From a virus: DNA of 59,722 nt. Each line of letters opens with the position of its first letter. Position 1 is the stretch's first letter. Made by a program: the position numbers and the translations under genes. The notes beneath the pieces are model-generated. The model saw only the letters and a program-made list of their open reading frames with translations, did not search any database and was not told the origin of the DNA. Location of the stretch: IMG/VR virus record IMGVR_UViG_3300021963_000142, positions 1 to 59,722 of that record; one strand, written 5' to 3'. Of this stretch, positions 1-8,904 are shown piece by piece.

Positions 1-24
1 AGTCGTAAACGATTAATTAGGTTT

Positions 25-72
25 CCTACCCCCGTTTTTCTACAGGCGTTTAACATACCTGGCGGGGGTAGG
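25..72 (+). promoter_or_regulatory. Inverted repeat (hairpin) upstream of the first gene
   Basis: CCTACCCCCG at 25-34 is a perfect 10-bp reverse complement of CGGGGGTAGG at 63-72, with a 28-nt loop. It sits just before the first gene and is followed by a weakly T-rich stretch. It may be the terminator of the gene left of the window or a leader structure. The long loop and lack of a clean U-tract make a terminator call uncertain. Confidence 0.4.
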
Positions 73-97
73 TTCCTTATTTATAAAAGGATTTGAT

Positions 98-403
98 ATG
101 GCATTAATTAGAGGTAAAGAAGTAAAAGAAAAGGAAAATCGGGAAGCCGCTAATCCTAAACTTTGGAACATGATTACTGCTCAAGCAGGAACAAAGTTTT
201 CTAAAAACTCTCCCGCCCGTGGTCACTGGATTCATGCCAGATATAATCAAATGGGTGGTCAATACGTTAAATCTAAAAAAGAGGTAGACCCCCGTTTTAG
301 AGATTACGCACACGAAGCATTAGAGAAAAAAGAAGAGTCAGAAAAAAAGAAGGTTACTAAGCCAGTTGCTAAAAAAGTTTTAAGCAAAAAGCGCTTTAGC
401 TAA
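98..403 (+). CDS. Hypothetical basic protein next to the portal gene
   Basis: A 101-residue protein with an AAAGGA ribosome site 5-10 bases before the ATG. The middle is Gly/Tyr/Asn-containing with a GHWIHARYNQMGG stretch, and the last ~30 residues are dominated by Lys and Glu, ending in a strongly basic KKVLSKKRFS tail. I recognise no family. The position directly upstream of the portal, where terminase or head genes usually lie, and the basic tail suggest a DNA-packaging or head-associated role; this is inference only. Confidence 0.6.
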   Translation: MALIRGKEVKEKENREAANPKLWNMITAQAGTKFSKNSPARGHWIHARYNQMGGQYVKSKKEVDPRFRDYAHEALEKKEESEKKKVTKPVAKKVLSKKRFS

Positions 404-455
404 ACTTACTATTCGTGGTATTCTTAGCGCCTCTTAAGTTAGAAACAGGTGAGTT

Positions 456-2162
456 TTGAGCGGTATTGATTTTTCGCCTCCCTCATACAGGGCTGCATCT
501 AGCGACCTTACAATATCTATCTCTCCCCTTGGATTGGTGGAATTAGCAGATGAAGAGTTCGAAGTTCACGGCCCTCGTCTTAATCGCTATTCTCTTAACT
601 GGGCCATGTATCTTGGTCATCACTATTCTTACCGCCGTCAAGTAGGCGAATCACAATTAGTTCTTAACTATTTCCGAGCTTTTTCAGATTTTATTATTAA
701 CTTTACTTTTGGTAAGGGTGTTAACTTTCGCTCACCAAAAGAAACTGAAGCTATTGTTCCTGACCTTCTTGAAAGAGTATGGGAAGTAGATAACAATAAA
801 GCTACAGTATTGTGGGAAATGGGTCAGCAAGGCGCTGTATCTGGAGACTGTTTTGTTAAGGTTGCTTACGAAGAGCCTTGGACAGACCCTTCAGGAATGC
901 AACATCCAGGTCGCGTACGCATCCTTCCACTTAACGCGTCTTTTTGTTTCCCAGAGTTTCACCCGCATGACCGCGAACGTTTAATACGTTTTAAATTAAA
1001 GTACCGTTTTTGGGGCACATCTCTTGAAGGTACACGTCAGGTATTTACTTACACTGAAATTCTTACAGAAGATGTGATTGAGGAATACATCAACGATGAA
1101 CTTATTGATTCTCGCCCTAACCCGCTTGGCACTATTCCCATTATTCATATCCCTAATATTCGTATTAGTGGTTCTCCTTGGGGTCTCTCTGATTGTCACG
1201 ACGTTATTAATATCAATCGTACTTATAATGAAACTGCTACTGATATCGCTGACATCGTTAACTACCATGCTGCGCCCGTCACGGTCATCATCGGTGCTAA
1301 GGCTTCTCAGCTTGAAAAAGGCGCTAACAAAGTCTGGGGTGGTCTACCAAAAGACGCAAGAGTAGAGAACCTAGAAGGCGGAGCACAGGGCCTTAAGGGT
1401 GCTATGGAGTTCTTAGCTATGCTCAAGAAGTCTATGCACGAAATGATTGGTATTCCTGAGACCGCTCTTGGTCAGGCACAGCCTATCTCTAACACATCAG
1501 GCGTTGCTTTATCTATCCAGTTCCAGCCTTTGATGAACCGCTATCACCAGAAGATTATTCAGTATGCACGTGGCCTAGAGCGGGTTAATGAGTTAATCCT
1601 ACGTAGCCTTGCAGTTAAAGAGCCAGAGACCTTTACTTGGAGCCCTGATACAGATGTTAAGTTGAAAAAGGGACAAGTTGCTCAACTAGACCCTAATGAC
1701 CCCATCACATACCTTTCATATGTACATTTCCCACAGCCTCTGCCATTAGATAAGTTGATTGCTCTTAATGAAGTTCAATCTATGCTTTCTCTTGGTCTTG
1801 AGTCTAAAGAAGGCGCACTTAGAACTCTTGGAGAAGAATTTCCCGCTGCAAAACTTAATGAGATTCGTCAAGAACTTCTTGATGACGCTACCGCTGACGG
1901 AGCGCTTAAGTTGTTACAAACTCAAATTGAACAAGAAATTGCAGAATTAACAGGAACTATGCCAAATCCAGAAACTGGTGGTGCCCCAGGCGCCCCAAGC
2001 GCAACTGGTAAACCAGGCGCTCCTGCTGTATTACCACCAACAATAGATGGCGCACTAGCAGCCGCGGACATGGGTGAAGCCGACCTCCGCAACAAGCTAG
2101 TAACAGAAGCTTATGGAACAGTCCTCCCTCAGAGGCGCGTTCCAGAAGAGTACGAAAAATAG
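456..2162 (+). CDS. Portal protein
   Basis: A 568-residue portal, the dodecameric ring at the capsid vertex through which DNA is packaged and to which the neck attaches. The sequence has the family's typical middle and C-terminal parts: a GIPETALGQ segment followed near residue 345 by SNTSGVALSIQFQPL and a long amphipathic helix (MNRYHQKIIQYARGLERVNEL). Residues ~503-529 form a Pro/Gly/Ala-rich linker before a short C-terminal tail. The start is TTG, with an AGGTGAG element close upstream; no ATG fits. It precedes the scaffold and capsid genes, the standard head order. Length fits the family. Confidence 0.9.
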   Translation: MSGIDFSPPSYRAASSDLTISISPLGLVELADEEFEVHGPRLNRYSLNWAMYLGHHYSYRRQVGESQLVLNYFRAFSDFIINFTFGKGVNFRSPKETEAIVPDLLERVWEVDNNKATVLWEMGQQGAVSGDCFVKVAYEEPWTDPSGMQHPGRVRILPLNASFCFPEFHPHDRERLIRFKLKYRFWGTSLEGTRQVFTYTEILTEDVIEEYINDELIDSRPNPLGTIPIIHIPNIRISGSPWGLSDCHDVININRTYNETATDIADIVNYHAAPVTVIIGAKASQLEKGANKVWGGLPKDARVENLEGGAQGLKGAMEFLAMLKKSMHEMIGIPETALGQAQPISNTSGVALSIQFQPLMNRYHQKIIQYARGLERVNELILRSLAVKEPETFTWSPDTDVKLKKGQVAQLDPNDPITYLSYVHFPQPLPLDKLIALNEVQSMLSLGLESKEGALRTLGEEFPAAKLNEIRQELLDDATADGALKLLQTQIEQEIAELTGTMPNPETGGAPGAPSATGKPGAPAVLPPTIDGALAAADMGEADLRNKLVTEAYGTVLPQRRVPEEYEK

Positions 2163-2267
2163 TCGTTTAACCTGACATTTTCGTGCTGAAAGGACAGAAT
2201 ATAAACAACGTTTGGTCATATGTGTTATTAATTCGGACAACGACCCCTAGGATGTAAGGAAGCAAAA

Positions 2268-3047
2268 ATGGAAACAGCAGAAGTAAACGCCGAGGCCTTT
2301 GCGGTCGAAGCAGGAGTAGTTCCAGTTGTAGCGCAGTCGTCAGACAACGCAGTTGTCGCTGACGCACCTACTACTAAGGCAACTTCCAAGTTTTATACGG
2401 AAGATGACTTGGCAAAAGTTCGTAGCCAAGAGAAAGAAAAACTCTATCCTCAGATTGATAAGTTAAAGGAAGAACTAGATTTACTTAAGCGTGAGCGTGA
2501 AGAAGCAGCAGCAGCACGTGCAGCAGAAGAAGCAGCACGAGCAGCAGCAGAAAAAGAAGCTCTTGAAAGTGATTTAGATGTTCGTTCTTTACTTAAGCAA
2601 AAAGAATCAGAGTGGCAGGAGCAGTTGGAGCGTGAGCGCCAAGAGCGCGAACGAGCCTTTGCTCTTCTGGAACGCGAAAAGTCTTTTGCTGATTTACAGA
2701 GCTACCGTACACAACGTGTAGAGGCAGAACGTGATAACATTATTCCTGAACTACTTGACCTAATTAGCGGTAACAACCGTGAAGAATTAGATTCAAGTAT
2801 TGAAGGTTTAAGAGAACGTTCTGCAAAAATTCTTGAATCGGCGCAATCTGCTATGCAGAACGCTAGAAAAGAAATGACGGGGACACGGGTAACCACGCCC
2901 CCAGCTGGACCACTGGAAACTAATATGGAGCAACGTAACTTTACGGCTGAGGATATCTCAACCATGTCGATGAACGATTACGCAAAATACAGAAGCAAGC
3001 TATTGAGTCCAAAAGCTCAAGGCAAGTCTTCGGGGCTGTTCGGTTAA
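2268..3047 (+). CDS. Capsid scaffolding protein
   Basis: A 259-residue, highly charged protein lying between portal and major capsid genes. Residues ~45-150 are a long Glu/Lys/Arg/Ala coiled coil with alanine-glutamate repeats, typical of scaffolds that guide procapsid assembly and are then lost. The C-terminal part (after ~residue 215) contains a conserved-looking FTAEDISTMSMNDYAKYR segment, the usual form of a scaffold's capsid-interacting end. There is no protease motif, and I found no separate prohead protease. An AAGGA ribosome site precedes the ATG. Confidence 0.85.
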   Translation: METAEVNAEAFAVEAGVVPVVAQSSDNAVVADAPTTKATSKFYTEDDLAKVRSQEKEKLYPQIDKLKEELDLLKREREEAAAARAAEEAARAAAEKEALESDLDVRSLLKQKESEWQEQLERERQERERAFALLEREKSFADLQSYRTQRVEAERDNIIPELLDLISGNNREELDSSIEGLRERSAKILESAQSAMQNARKEMTGTRVTTPPAGPLETNMEQRNFTAEDISTMSMNDYAKYRSKLLSPKAQGKSSGLFG

Positions 3048-3087
3048 TCCCACCAAAACCCAAATTCAACTAAGGAGTCATAGCTAA

Positions 3088-4158
3088 ATGGCATCAGGTA
3101 TTACAGGTACAGGCAATCTTGCCGCAGCACCTACAGCGTACTCAGGTACAAATACACAGCTGACTCAAGCGATTCAGACAATTTGGTCAAAGGAAATTCT
3201 TTTCCAGGCCATGCCAATCTTGCGCTTTGAGCAGTTTGCAGTAAAGAAGACTGAACTAGGAGTTGCTCCTGGTCTTCAGATTAACTTTATGCGTTACAAC
3301 AACCTCGGCTTTGCGGGTTCACTCGTAGAAGGCGTGCGTATGCAGACTAACGCACTAACAGCACAGCAGTTCTCAATCACAGTATCAGAGCATGGATATG
3401 CTCTTGCTGTTTCAGAGCTATTGCTTAATGCTTCATTCGATGACGTAATGGCTTCAGCCTCACGTCTTCTTGGTCGTAACATGGCTATCTATCTAGACCA
3501 GCTATCACGCGACACACTATACGCAGCAACTTCAACCATTTACGGTGAAGACCGCTCATCACTCACAGCAGTAAACAACTGGTATGCAGATGGTACAACC
3601 GCTGCTAACCGTGCTGCTATGACAGGTACCTACTACTTGACACCTCATACAGTCAAGGATGCAGTAGAGACCCTAAGCACAAAGAACATCCCACGTCTTG
3701 GCGAAACCTACGTGGCGTTTGTTCACCCCCACCAGAGCCGTAAACTTCGTGATAATCCAGAATTTATTGAAGTCACAAAGTACGCTGCTCCAGGTAACTT
3801 CATGCTTGGTGAAATCGGTCGTCTATACGATTGCGTATTCATTGAAACAACTCAGGTTCTTAAGGTTGCTGGCGGCGCTGGTTCTTCTTACTCAGCTGAT
3901 ACAACTGTTGCTAACCCAACAGTAGTAGCTGGTGGAGGATACACAACTCCTGCAACAAAGACAGGTAACGGTGGTTCTGACCGCTATGCAGCTATCTTCA
4001 TTGGAGATAACGCATTCGGACACGCAATCTCACTTCCTGTTGAACTACGCGATGGCGGTATCTTGGACTTCGGTCGTGAGCACGCTCTTGCTTGGTACTC
4101 AATCTTCGGTCTTGGTCTAATTACTGACCAGTCTGTAATCATTGCAGAAACCAACTAA
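3088..4158 (+). CDS. Major capsid protein, N4-gp56-like
   Basis: A 356-residue major capsid protein of the HK97 fold. The layout resembles the N4-gp56 family: a basic N-terminal half with a GLQINFMRYNNLGFAGSLVEG segment near residues 60-80, a helix-rich spine with MAIYLDQLSRDTLY around 135-150, and an axial part with AFVHPHQSRKLRDNPEF near 210-225. An AAGGAG ribosome site lies upstream of the ATG, and the gene is followed by a strong GC hairpin. Codons are rich in the A- and T-containing forms seen in the other highly expressed virion genes. Confidence 0.92.
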   Translation: MASGITGTGNLAAAPTAYSGTNTQLTQAIQTIWSKEILFQAMPILRFEQFAVKKTELGVAPGLQINFMRYNNLGFAGSLVEGVRMQTNALTAQQFSITVSEHGYALAVSELLLNASFDDVMASASRLLGRNMAIYLDQLSRDTLYAATSTIYGEDRSSLTAVNNWYADGTTAANRAAMTGTYYLTPHTVKDAVETLSTKNIPRLGETYVAFVHPHQSRKLRDNPEFIEVTKYAAPGNFMLGEIGRLYDCVFIETTQVLKVAGGAGSSYSADTTVANPTVVAGGGYTTPATKTGNGGSDRYAAIFIGDNAFGHAISLPVELRDGGILDFGREHALAWYSIFGLGLITDQSVIIAETN

Positions 4159-4175
4159 TTAGTTTAACCCGCTGA

Positions 4176-4201
4176 GGGGGTGGGGATAAAACTCCACCCC
4201 C
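4176..4201 (+). terminator. GC-rich hairpin after the capsid gene
   Basis: GGGGGTGG (4176-4183) pairs with CCACCCCC (4194-4201), extended by a G-T and a G-C pair around an ATAAAA loop. There is no U-tract; AAAGCACC follows. It may stabilise the 3' end of capsid mRNA or partly terminate, lowering expression of downstream genes. Confidence 0.45.
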
Positions 4202-4239
4202 AAAGCACCACTTAACAGACATTCAATCGGAGGATACAA

Positions 4240-4608
4240 ATGGCAAGTAAAGCAAAACCAACAGACGTCACAGGACGTGCTCGTGAAGCTCAGATTGCAG
4301 ACAATCTAGATGCTATGCAGGAACGCGCTGGTGAGATGTCTATGGCAACCGCAGCCGCACAAATTAAGCTTGAAACAGAAGTAATTGATGCAACACAACC
4401 AAACCGCGCAACTGTCATCATTGATGAACCAACAGTTGTAGGTTCAGCGGATGAGGATAAAGTTCTTATTCGTGTTGTAGAGGACATTGAACAAATGACT
4501 CTAGGTGCAGGAAATTATTTTAGTTTTAAAGCTGGACAGAAGTACAAGGTATCTCGTCAAGTTGCTCAGCACCTTGAAGAAAAAGGCTATCTAGCTGGAG
4601 TTATCTAA
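4240..4608 (+). CDS. Small head-associated protein, unknown
   Basis: A 122-residue protein between the capsid and neck genes, with a GGAGG ribosome site before the ATG. The first ~45 residues are helical and charged. The last ~55 hold a compact beta-rich unit (VLIRVVEDIEQMTLGAGNYF, then AGQKYKVSRQVAQHLEEKG) resembling small accessory domains coded after capsid genes. I cannot tell whether it is a decoration protein or a head-completion protein. It is flanked by hairpins on both sides. Confidence 0.6.
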   Translation: MASKAKPTDVTGRAREAQIADNLDAMQERAGEMSMATAAAQIKLETEVIDATQPNRATVIIDEPTVVGSADEDKVLIRVVEDIEQMTLGAGNYFSFKAGQKYKVSRQVAQHLEEKGYLAGVI

Positions 4609-4629
4609 ACTTTTATATTTGGCGTAGCG

Positions 4630-4660
4630 GCGGGCACATTGATGCCCGCTTCTTCGTTTA
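4630..4660 (+). terminator. Probable rho-independent terminator
   Basis: GCGGGCA (4630-4636) pairs with TGCCCGC (4643-4649) around a 6-nt loop, followed by TTCTTCGTTTAT. It separates the head genes from the neck and fibre genes. Confidence 0.6.
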
Positions 4661-4719
4661 TACAGAATTTATTACTAATTACTGACACTATGTACTAGCT
4701 AGTGTGAGGGGTGGATTAA

Positions 4720-5778
4720 ATGGCTTCAATGGCAGATTTGGTCTCTCGAGTACGACTAGAACTCGGTGACATGCCCAAGATGTTTACCTTTTCCGTTACT
4801 GGCGATGGTTCCACTAAAGACTTTTATTTAAAAGAAAAACCTATTGACCCTTACACACTATATGTGTCTGTCAACAATGCCGCTATTCTATCTGGAAGCG
4901 GATACAAATTAGAAAAAGATAAAGGCATGCTTCATTTTAGGTATGCGCTTACAGCATCTGAAACCCTATTTGTTGCTGGAACTTCTTATCGTTATTTTAC
5001 AGACGCAGATATTGAAACTTTTATTAATACTGCTGTAACCCAACATTTGCACGAAAGAACTGATTCATACGGAAGCAACATGTCTCTTGCAAAGCTTCCA
5101 CCTGTTGAAGAGTACCCAGTTGCTATCCTGGCTGTAATTGAAGCCTTATGGGCTCTTGCTACTGACGCCTCTTTTGACATTAACATTAGCGCTCCAGATG
5201 GGGTTGTCATCCCACGTAACCAACGTTACGAGCAGCTGACTAATACAATCAATCAACGTTGGGAACAGTACCGACAGCTATGCCAACAGCTAAACATTGG
5301 CCTCTGGAGAATTCAGGTCGGCACACTTCGTCGTGTTAGCCGCCTAACTAATAAATTTGTTCCTGTATACCTATCACAAGAAATTGACGATAGCCGTAAG
5401 CCAGAGCGGGTTTACCTTAATAATGACCTAATGGGAAGAACCCCTACCCCAAGCGCTGTAGAGGTATATGACATACAGATGTACCAAGGCGACTCATTTG
5501 AACGCCAAGTTAACTTTGATTTTAATATTACGGGGTTAGTCTGGAAGGCTCAAATTCGTACATATCCGAATTCACCCTCTTTATATGGCACCTTCAATGT
5601 TACAATTTTAGATGCTGCAACAGGCAAAATTAAGCTGACCATGACAAACAGCAATACAAAATATTTGCCAGCACGAGCTTTTTGGGATTTACAGGCTACA
5701 TCTACAACAGATGCAACCTTTGAGAGAACTTTTTTGCGAGGTCAAGTGTTCGTAACTCAACAGGTAACGGTGGACTAA
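4720..5778 (+). CDS. Head-tail adaptor fused to a BppU-like domain
   Basis: A 352-residue protein. Residues 1-~190 look like a head-tail connector/adaptor: an opening VRLELGD, a short beta domain, then YFTDADIETFINTAV followed by helices, the usual pattern of adaptors that bind below the portal. Residues ~250-350 start with a QMYQGDSFERQVNF motif and form a beta-sandwich resembling the N-terminal domain of BppU-type baseplate proteins, which docks receptor-binding proteins. I infer a two-domain protein that may anchor fibres at the neck. It is followed after four bases by the fibre gene. The domain assignments rest on visual resemblance only. Confidence 0.55.
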   Translation: MASMADLVSRVRLELGDMPKMFTFSVTGDGSTKDFYLKEKPIDPYTLYVSVNNAAILSGSGYKLEKDKGMLHFRYALTASETLFVAGTSYRYFTDADIETFINTAVTQHLHERTDSYGSNMSLAKLPPVEEYPVAILAVIEALWALATDASFDINISAPDGVVIPRNQRYEQLTNTINQRWEQYRQLCQQLNIGLWRIQVGTLRRVSRLTNKFVPVYLSQEIDDSRKPERVYLNNDLMGRTPTPSAVEVYDIQMYQGDSFERQVNFDFNITGLVWKAQIRTYPNSPSLYGTFNVTILDAATGKIKLTMTNSNTKYLPARAFWDLQATSTTDATFERTFLRGQVFVTQQVTVD

Positions 5779-5782
5779 GACT

Positions 5783-8479
5783 ATGCCAATTACCGTCATT
5801 GGACCAGACGATTCGAACTGGTACGTACCCGCAACTGGAACCACAGGCTCAACAGGAGCAACAGGTGGCACTAGTGTAACTGGACCAACAGGTCCCGCAG
5901 GTGCAGCAGGCGCAACTGGACCAACAGGTCCCGCTGGAGCTGTTGGCCCTACTGGTGCTGGAGCAACTGGAGCAACTGGAGCAACTGGTCCTCGTGGTTT
6001 TTCTGGTTTACAAGGTAATGCTGGTGCAACAGGTCCAACTGGTGCACAGGGTATTTCAGGTTTGCAAGGACCAACAGGTGCAACAGGAGCCGCTGGTCAA
6101 GCAGTAACAATCAAAGGCGAGTACGCTAACTTAACAGCGCTTCAAACAGCAGTCCCAGTCGGTCAACCTGGTGATGCTTATCTTCTTGCTAATGGAAACC
6201 TTTGTGTTTGGAATCCCCAAACATCTTCATGGCAAAATGTAGGTAACCTAGAAGGCCCCACTGGTGCAGCGGGTCCAACTGGTTCAACAGGACCTACTGG
6301 TGTTGCTGGTCCTACAGGACCACAAGGTACACAAGGTGTTTCTGGTATTGCAGGTGCAACAGGTGCTACTGGCGCTGTTGGCCCAACAGGTGCACGAGGT
6401 GACACTGGTCCTCAAGGTGCTCAAGGTTTCTCTGGTTTAATAGGTCCAACTGGTTCTACTGGTGCAACAGGACCATCTGTAACAGGTCCACAGGGTCCTG
6501 GATATAGTGGAGTGACCTCTTCTTCCGCAGTAACTATTACTGGCGGAAATAAAGTATTTACTTTAAACACAACTAATCACGCATTTGTTACTGGACAACG
6601 AGCAAGAATTATTGCGACAGCAACTACTAATACTTGGATGGAAGGTGTTATATCTGTTGCTGGAACTAGCTTAACAATTGCTGTTGATGCGCTAGACGGT
6701 GCAATTGGAACTCCATATAGTTCTTGGGTTCTTGGATTAACAGGTAACTTTGGTGACATTGGTGCAACTGGTCCATTAGGTCCAACAGGTGCTACTGGCG
6801 CTACTGGCGCAGCATCAACTGTTGTCGGTCCTACAGGTCCTACAGGTATTTCTGGTGGTATCACATTTGTTATTACTGCAAATGGAACTACAAACTATGT
6901 AATCAATGGATTATCAAATCCAACTCTTACTGTTATCCGCGGTATTCGTTATCGCTTTGACGTGTCGTCTGCGGGTCAACCATTCTTTATTCAAACAACT
7001 GCTGGTGCATATAGCCCAGGTAACCTTTACACAAATGGTGTAACAGGAAATGGAACTGCAAGCGGAAGCATTGTTTGGGATATCCCATTTGATGGTCCAT
7101 CAACTCTTTACTATGCATCACAAAACAGTGCTAACTTAATTGGAACAATTAATGTAACAGCCGCTGGTCCAGTTGGAGCAACAGGTCCTACAGGAGCAAC
7201 AGGAGCAGCATCTACAGTTGCTGGTCCTACAGGAGCAGTTGGTGCTACTGGCCCTACTGGTGCCGCTGGTGCTGTTGGTGCTACAGGTCCAACAGGTTCT
7301 GCGGGTACTGCAGGTCTTCCAGGAGCTATTGGTCCAACTGGTGCACAGGGTCCACAAGGTATTCAAGGTGTTGCTGGAGCGGCTGGCGCTGTTGGCGCAA
7401 CTGGCGTAGCTGGCCCTACTGGTGCAACTGGTAACACTGGTCCTCAGGGTACTGGCGTTGTTATTGTTGGTTACTACGATTCTTATGCGGCGTTGACTTC
7501 CGCACATCCATTTGGTGCAGCAGGTGATGGTTACCTAGTTAATGGTTACCTATACATCTGGGCTGGTTATGCGTGGATTAACGCTGGTTATATTCAAGGT
7601 CCAACTGGTCCAACAGGTTCACAAGGTGCAGTTGGCCCAACTGGTTCTCAAGGTATTCAAGGACCAACTGGTGCACAAGGTTCACAAGGTATTCAAGGTC
7701 TTGTAGGTGCTACTGGTGCGCTTGGACCAACAGGTCCGCAAGGTGCACTTGGACCTACAGGTGCTCAAGGTATCACTGGTCCAACATCAACAGTCCCAGG
7801 ACCAACTGGACCTACTGGTCAAACAGGTGCGGGTTTATCTCTCAAAGGTTCTTACAATTCATATGCGGAACTTCTTGCTGCACGACCATCTGGAAACGCA
7901 ACAGGTGATGGCTATCTAGTTCTTGGTCAACTGTATGTATGGCAAGGAACTGCATGGGTTAACGCTGGAAATATTGTTGGACCAACTGGTGCTACAGGTT
8001 CCATCGGTTTAACTGGTGCGACAGGCGCTACAGGTGCTCAGGGTATTCAAGGTGTAACAGGTCCGACTGGTAATACTGGTCCACAACCATTTACAGTTAT
8101 TGGAACATGGCAAAGTGGTATTGCCTATGGAGTTGGACAAGCAGTTTTCTATGACACCCCAACTTTAAAGGGTACATATGTAAGAATTAATTCACAATCA
8201 ACAGCGGGAATTAATCCGCTTGGAGATGTTGGAAACTGGATTCCACTTGTTGCTGCGGCAATCGGACCTACAGGTCCAACAGGTGCTCAAGGTTTAACAG
8301 GTTTGCAAGGACCTACAGGTGTTACAGGTCCAACAGGTGTTACAGGTCCAACAGGAAATCAAGGTTTACTAGGTCCAACAGGCCCTACAGGCATTACACT
8401 ATTAAACGTAGATGCTGGCAGTCCAACAAGCAATTATGGTGGAACTGACACTATCGATAGCGGAGGAGTTAACGGTTAA
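5783..8479 (+). CDS. Collagen-like tail or neck fibre
   Basis: An 898-residue fibre made of long runs of Gly-X-Y triplets, mostly GPT, GAT, GPQ and GIQ, which form collagen-type trimers in phage fibres. The triplet runs are interrupted by globular units. A ~50-residue domain occurs three times (about residues 108-155, 558-605 and 685-733; consensus GxYxSYxxL...GDGYLVxGxLYVW). Two beta domains lie at about 240-320 and 360-460. A unit near 770-826 resembles chitin-binding CBM5/12 modules ([17 protein letters not shown]). The Y position is very often Thr. It overlaps the next fibre gene by one base. Likely role: host adsorption or a whisker-like collar fibre. Confidence 0.85.
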   Translation: MPITVIGPDDSNWYVPATGTTGSTGATGGTSVTGPTGPAGAAGATGPTGPAGAVGPTGAGATGATGATGPRGFSGLQGNAGATGPTGAQGISGLQGPTGATGAAGQAVTIKGEYANLTALQTAVPVGQPGDAYLLANGNLCVWNPQTSSWQNVGNLEGPTGAAGPTGSTGPTGVAGPTGPQGTQGVSGIAGATGATGAVGPTGARGDTGPQGAQGFSGLIGPTGSTGATGPSVTGPQGPGYSGVTSSSAVTITGGNKVFTLNTTNHAFVTGQRARIIATATTNTWMEGVISVAGTSLTIAVDALDGAIGTPYSSWVLGLTGNFGDIGATGPLGPTGATGATGAASTVVGPTGPTGISGGITFVITANGTTNYVINGLSNPTLTVIRGIRYRFDVSSAGQPFFIQTTAGAYSPGNLYTNGVTGNGTASGSIVWDIPFDGPSTLYYASQNSANLIGTINVTAAGPVGATGPTGATGAASTVAGPTGAVGATGPTGAAGAVGATGPTGSAGTAGLPGAIGPTGAQGPQGIQGVAGAAGAVGATGVAGPTGATGNTGPQGTGVVIVGYYDSYAALTSAHPFGAAGDGYLVNGYLYIWAGYAWINAGYIQGPTGPTGSQGAVGPTGSQGIQGPTGAQGSQGIQGLVGATGALGPTGPQGALGPTGAQGITGPTSTVPGPTGPTGQTGAGLSLKGSYNSYAELLAARPSGNATGDGYLVLGQLYVWQGTAWVNAGNIVGPTGATGSIGLTGATGATGAQGIQGVTGPTGNTGPQPFTVIGTWQSGIAYGVGQAVFYDTPTLKGTYVRINSQSTAGINPLGDVGNWIPLVAAAIGPTGPTGAQGLTGLQGPTGVTGPTGVTGPTGNQGLLGPTGPTGITLLNVDAGSPTSNYGGTDTIDSGGVNG

Positions 8480-8892
8480 TGGCAATTAAAGTACAGTTCC
8501 GACGCGGCACTGCATCTCAATGGACGTCGGCAAACCCTCTTCTTGCAGAAGGTGAACTTGGTCTTGAACTTGACACTGGAAGATTTAAAGTTGGCAACGG
8601 CGTAGGGTTATGGAATGCGCTATCATATGCTAGTGGTATCCAGGGTCCAACAGGACCCGCTGGTTCTAACGGAACCATCGGTGTTAACGGAGATACTGGT
8701 CCCACTGGTGCAACAGGCCCAACTGGACTTCGTGGACCAACTGGTACGGTAGGCCCAGCAGGTGATGGTGGTCGTGGTGAACAACTGGTATTAGATGCTC
8801 AATTAGAACTTGGCATTTTCTTCCCTCGTTATTCACAGACTAGAACAACCTCAGTTATATCAACCGTTATTCCACCAATAGCGTTAATCTAG
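8479..8892 (+). CDS. Fibre protein with Mtd-like N-terminus and collagen segment
   Basis: A 137-residue protein whose first ~55 residues ([20 protein letters not shown], then [17 protein letters not shown]) match the short beta domain at the N-terminus of phage tropism determinants such as Bordetella phage Mtd. Residues ~56-97 are collagen triplets, and the last 40 are non-repetitive. Its ATG overlaps the stop of the preceding fibre gene (TAATG), so translation is probably coupled. Its small size suggests a fibre segment or adaptor rather than a complete receptor-binding protein. Confidence 0.75.
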   Translation: MAIKVQFRRGTASQWTSANPLLAEGELGLELDTGRFKVGNGVGLWNALSYASGIQGPTGPAGSNGTIGVNGDTGPTGATGPTGLRGPTGTVGPAGDGGRGEQLVLDAQLELGIFFPRYSQTRTTSVISTVIPPIALI

Positions 8893-8904
8893 GAAGGTAA
8901 ATTA

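Noticed and set aside
4176-4201. Full transcription terminator after the capsid gene
   Set aside because: The stem is strong but there is no U-tract; kept only as a possible partial terminator or RNA-stabilising hairpin.
6178-7507. Long antisense open frames opposite the collagen gene
   Set aside because: They arise from the GC-biased triplet repeats (Pro/Val or Ser/Cys-rich nonsense translations) and lack ribosome sites.
5783-8479. Repetitive DNA resembling a repeat array
   Set aside because: The repeats are in-frame Gly-X-Y codons of one long gene with no unique spacers of constant length, so this is not a CRISPR array.
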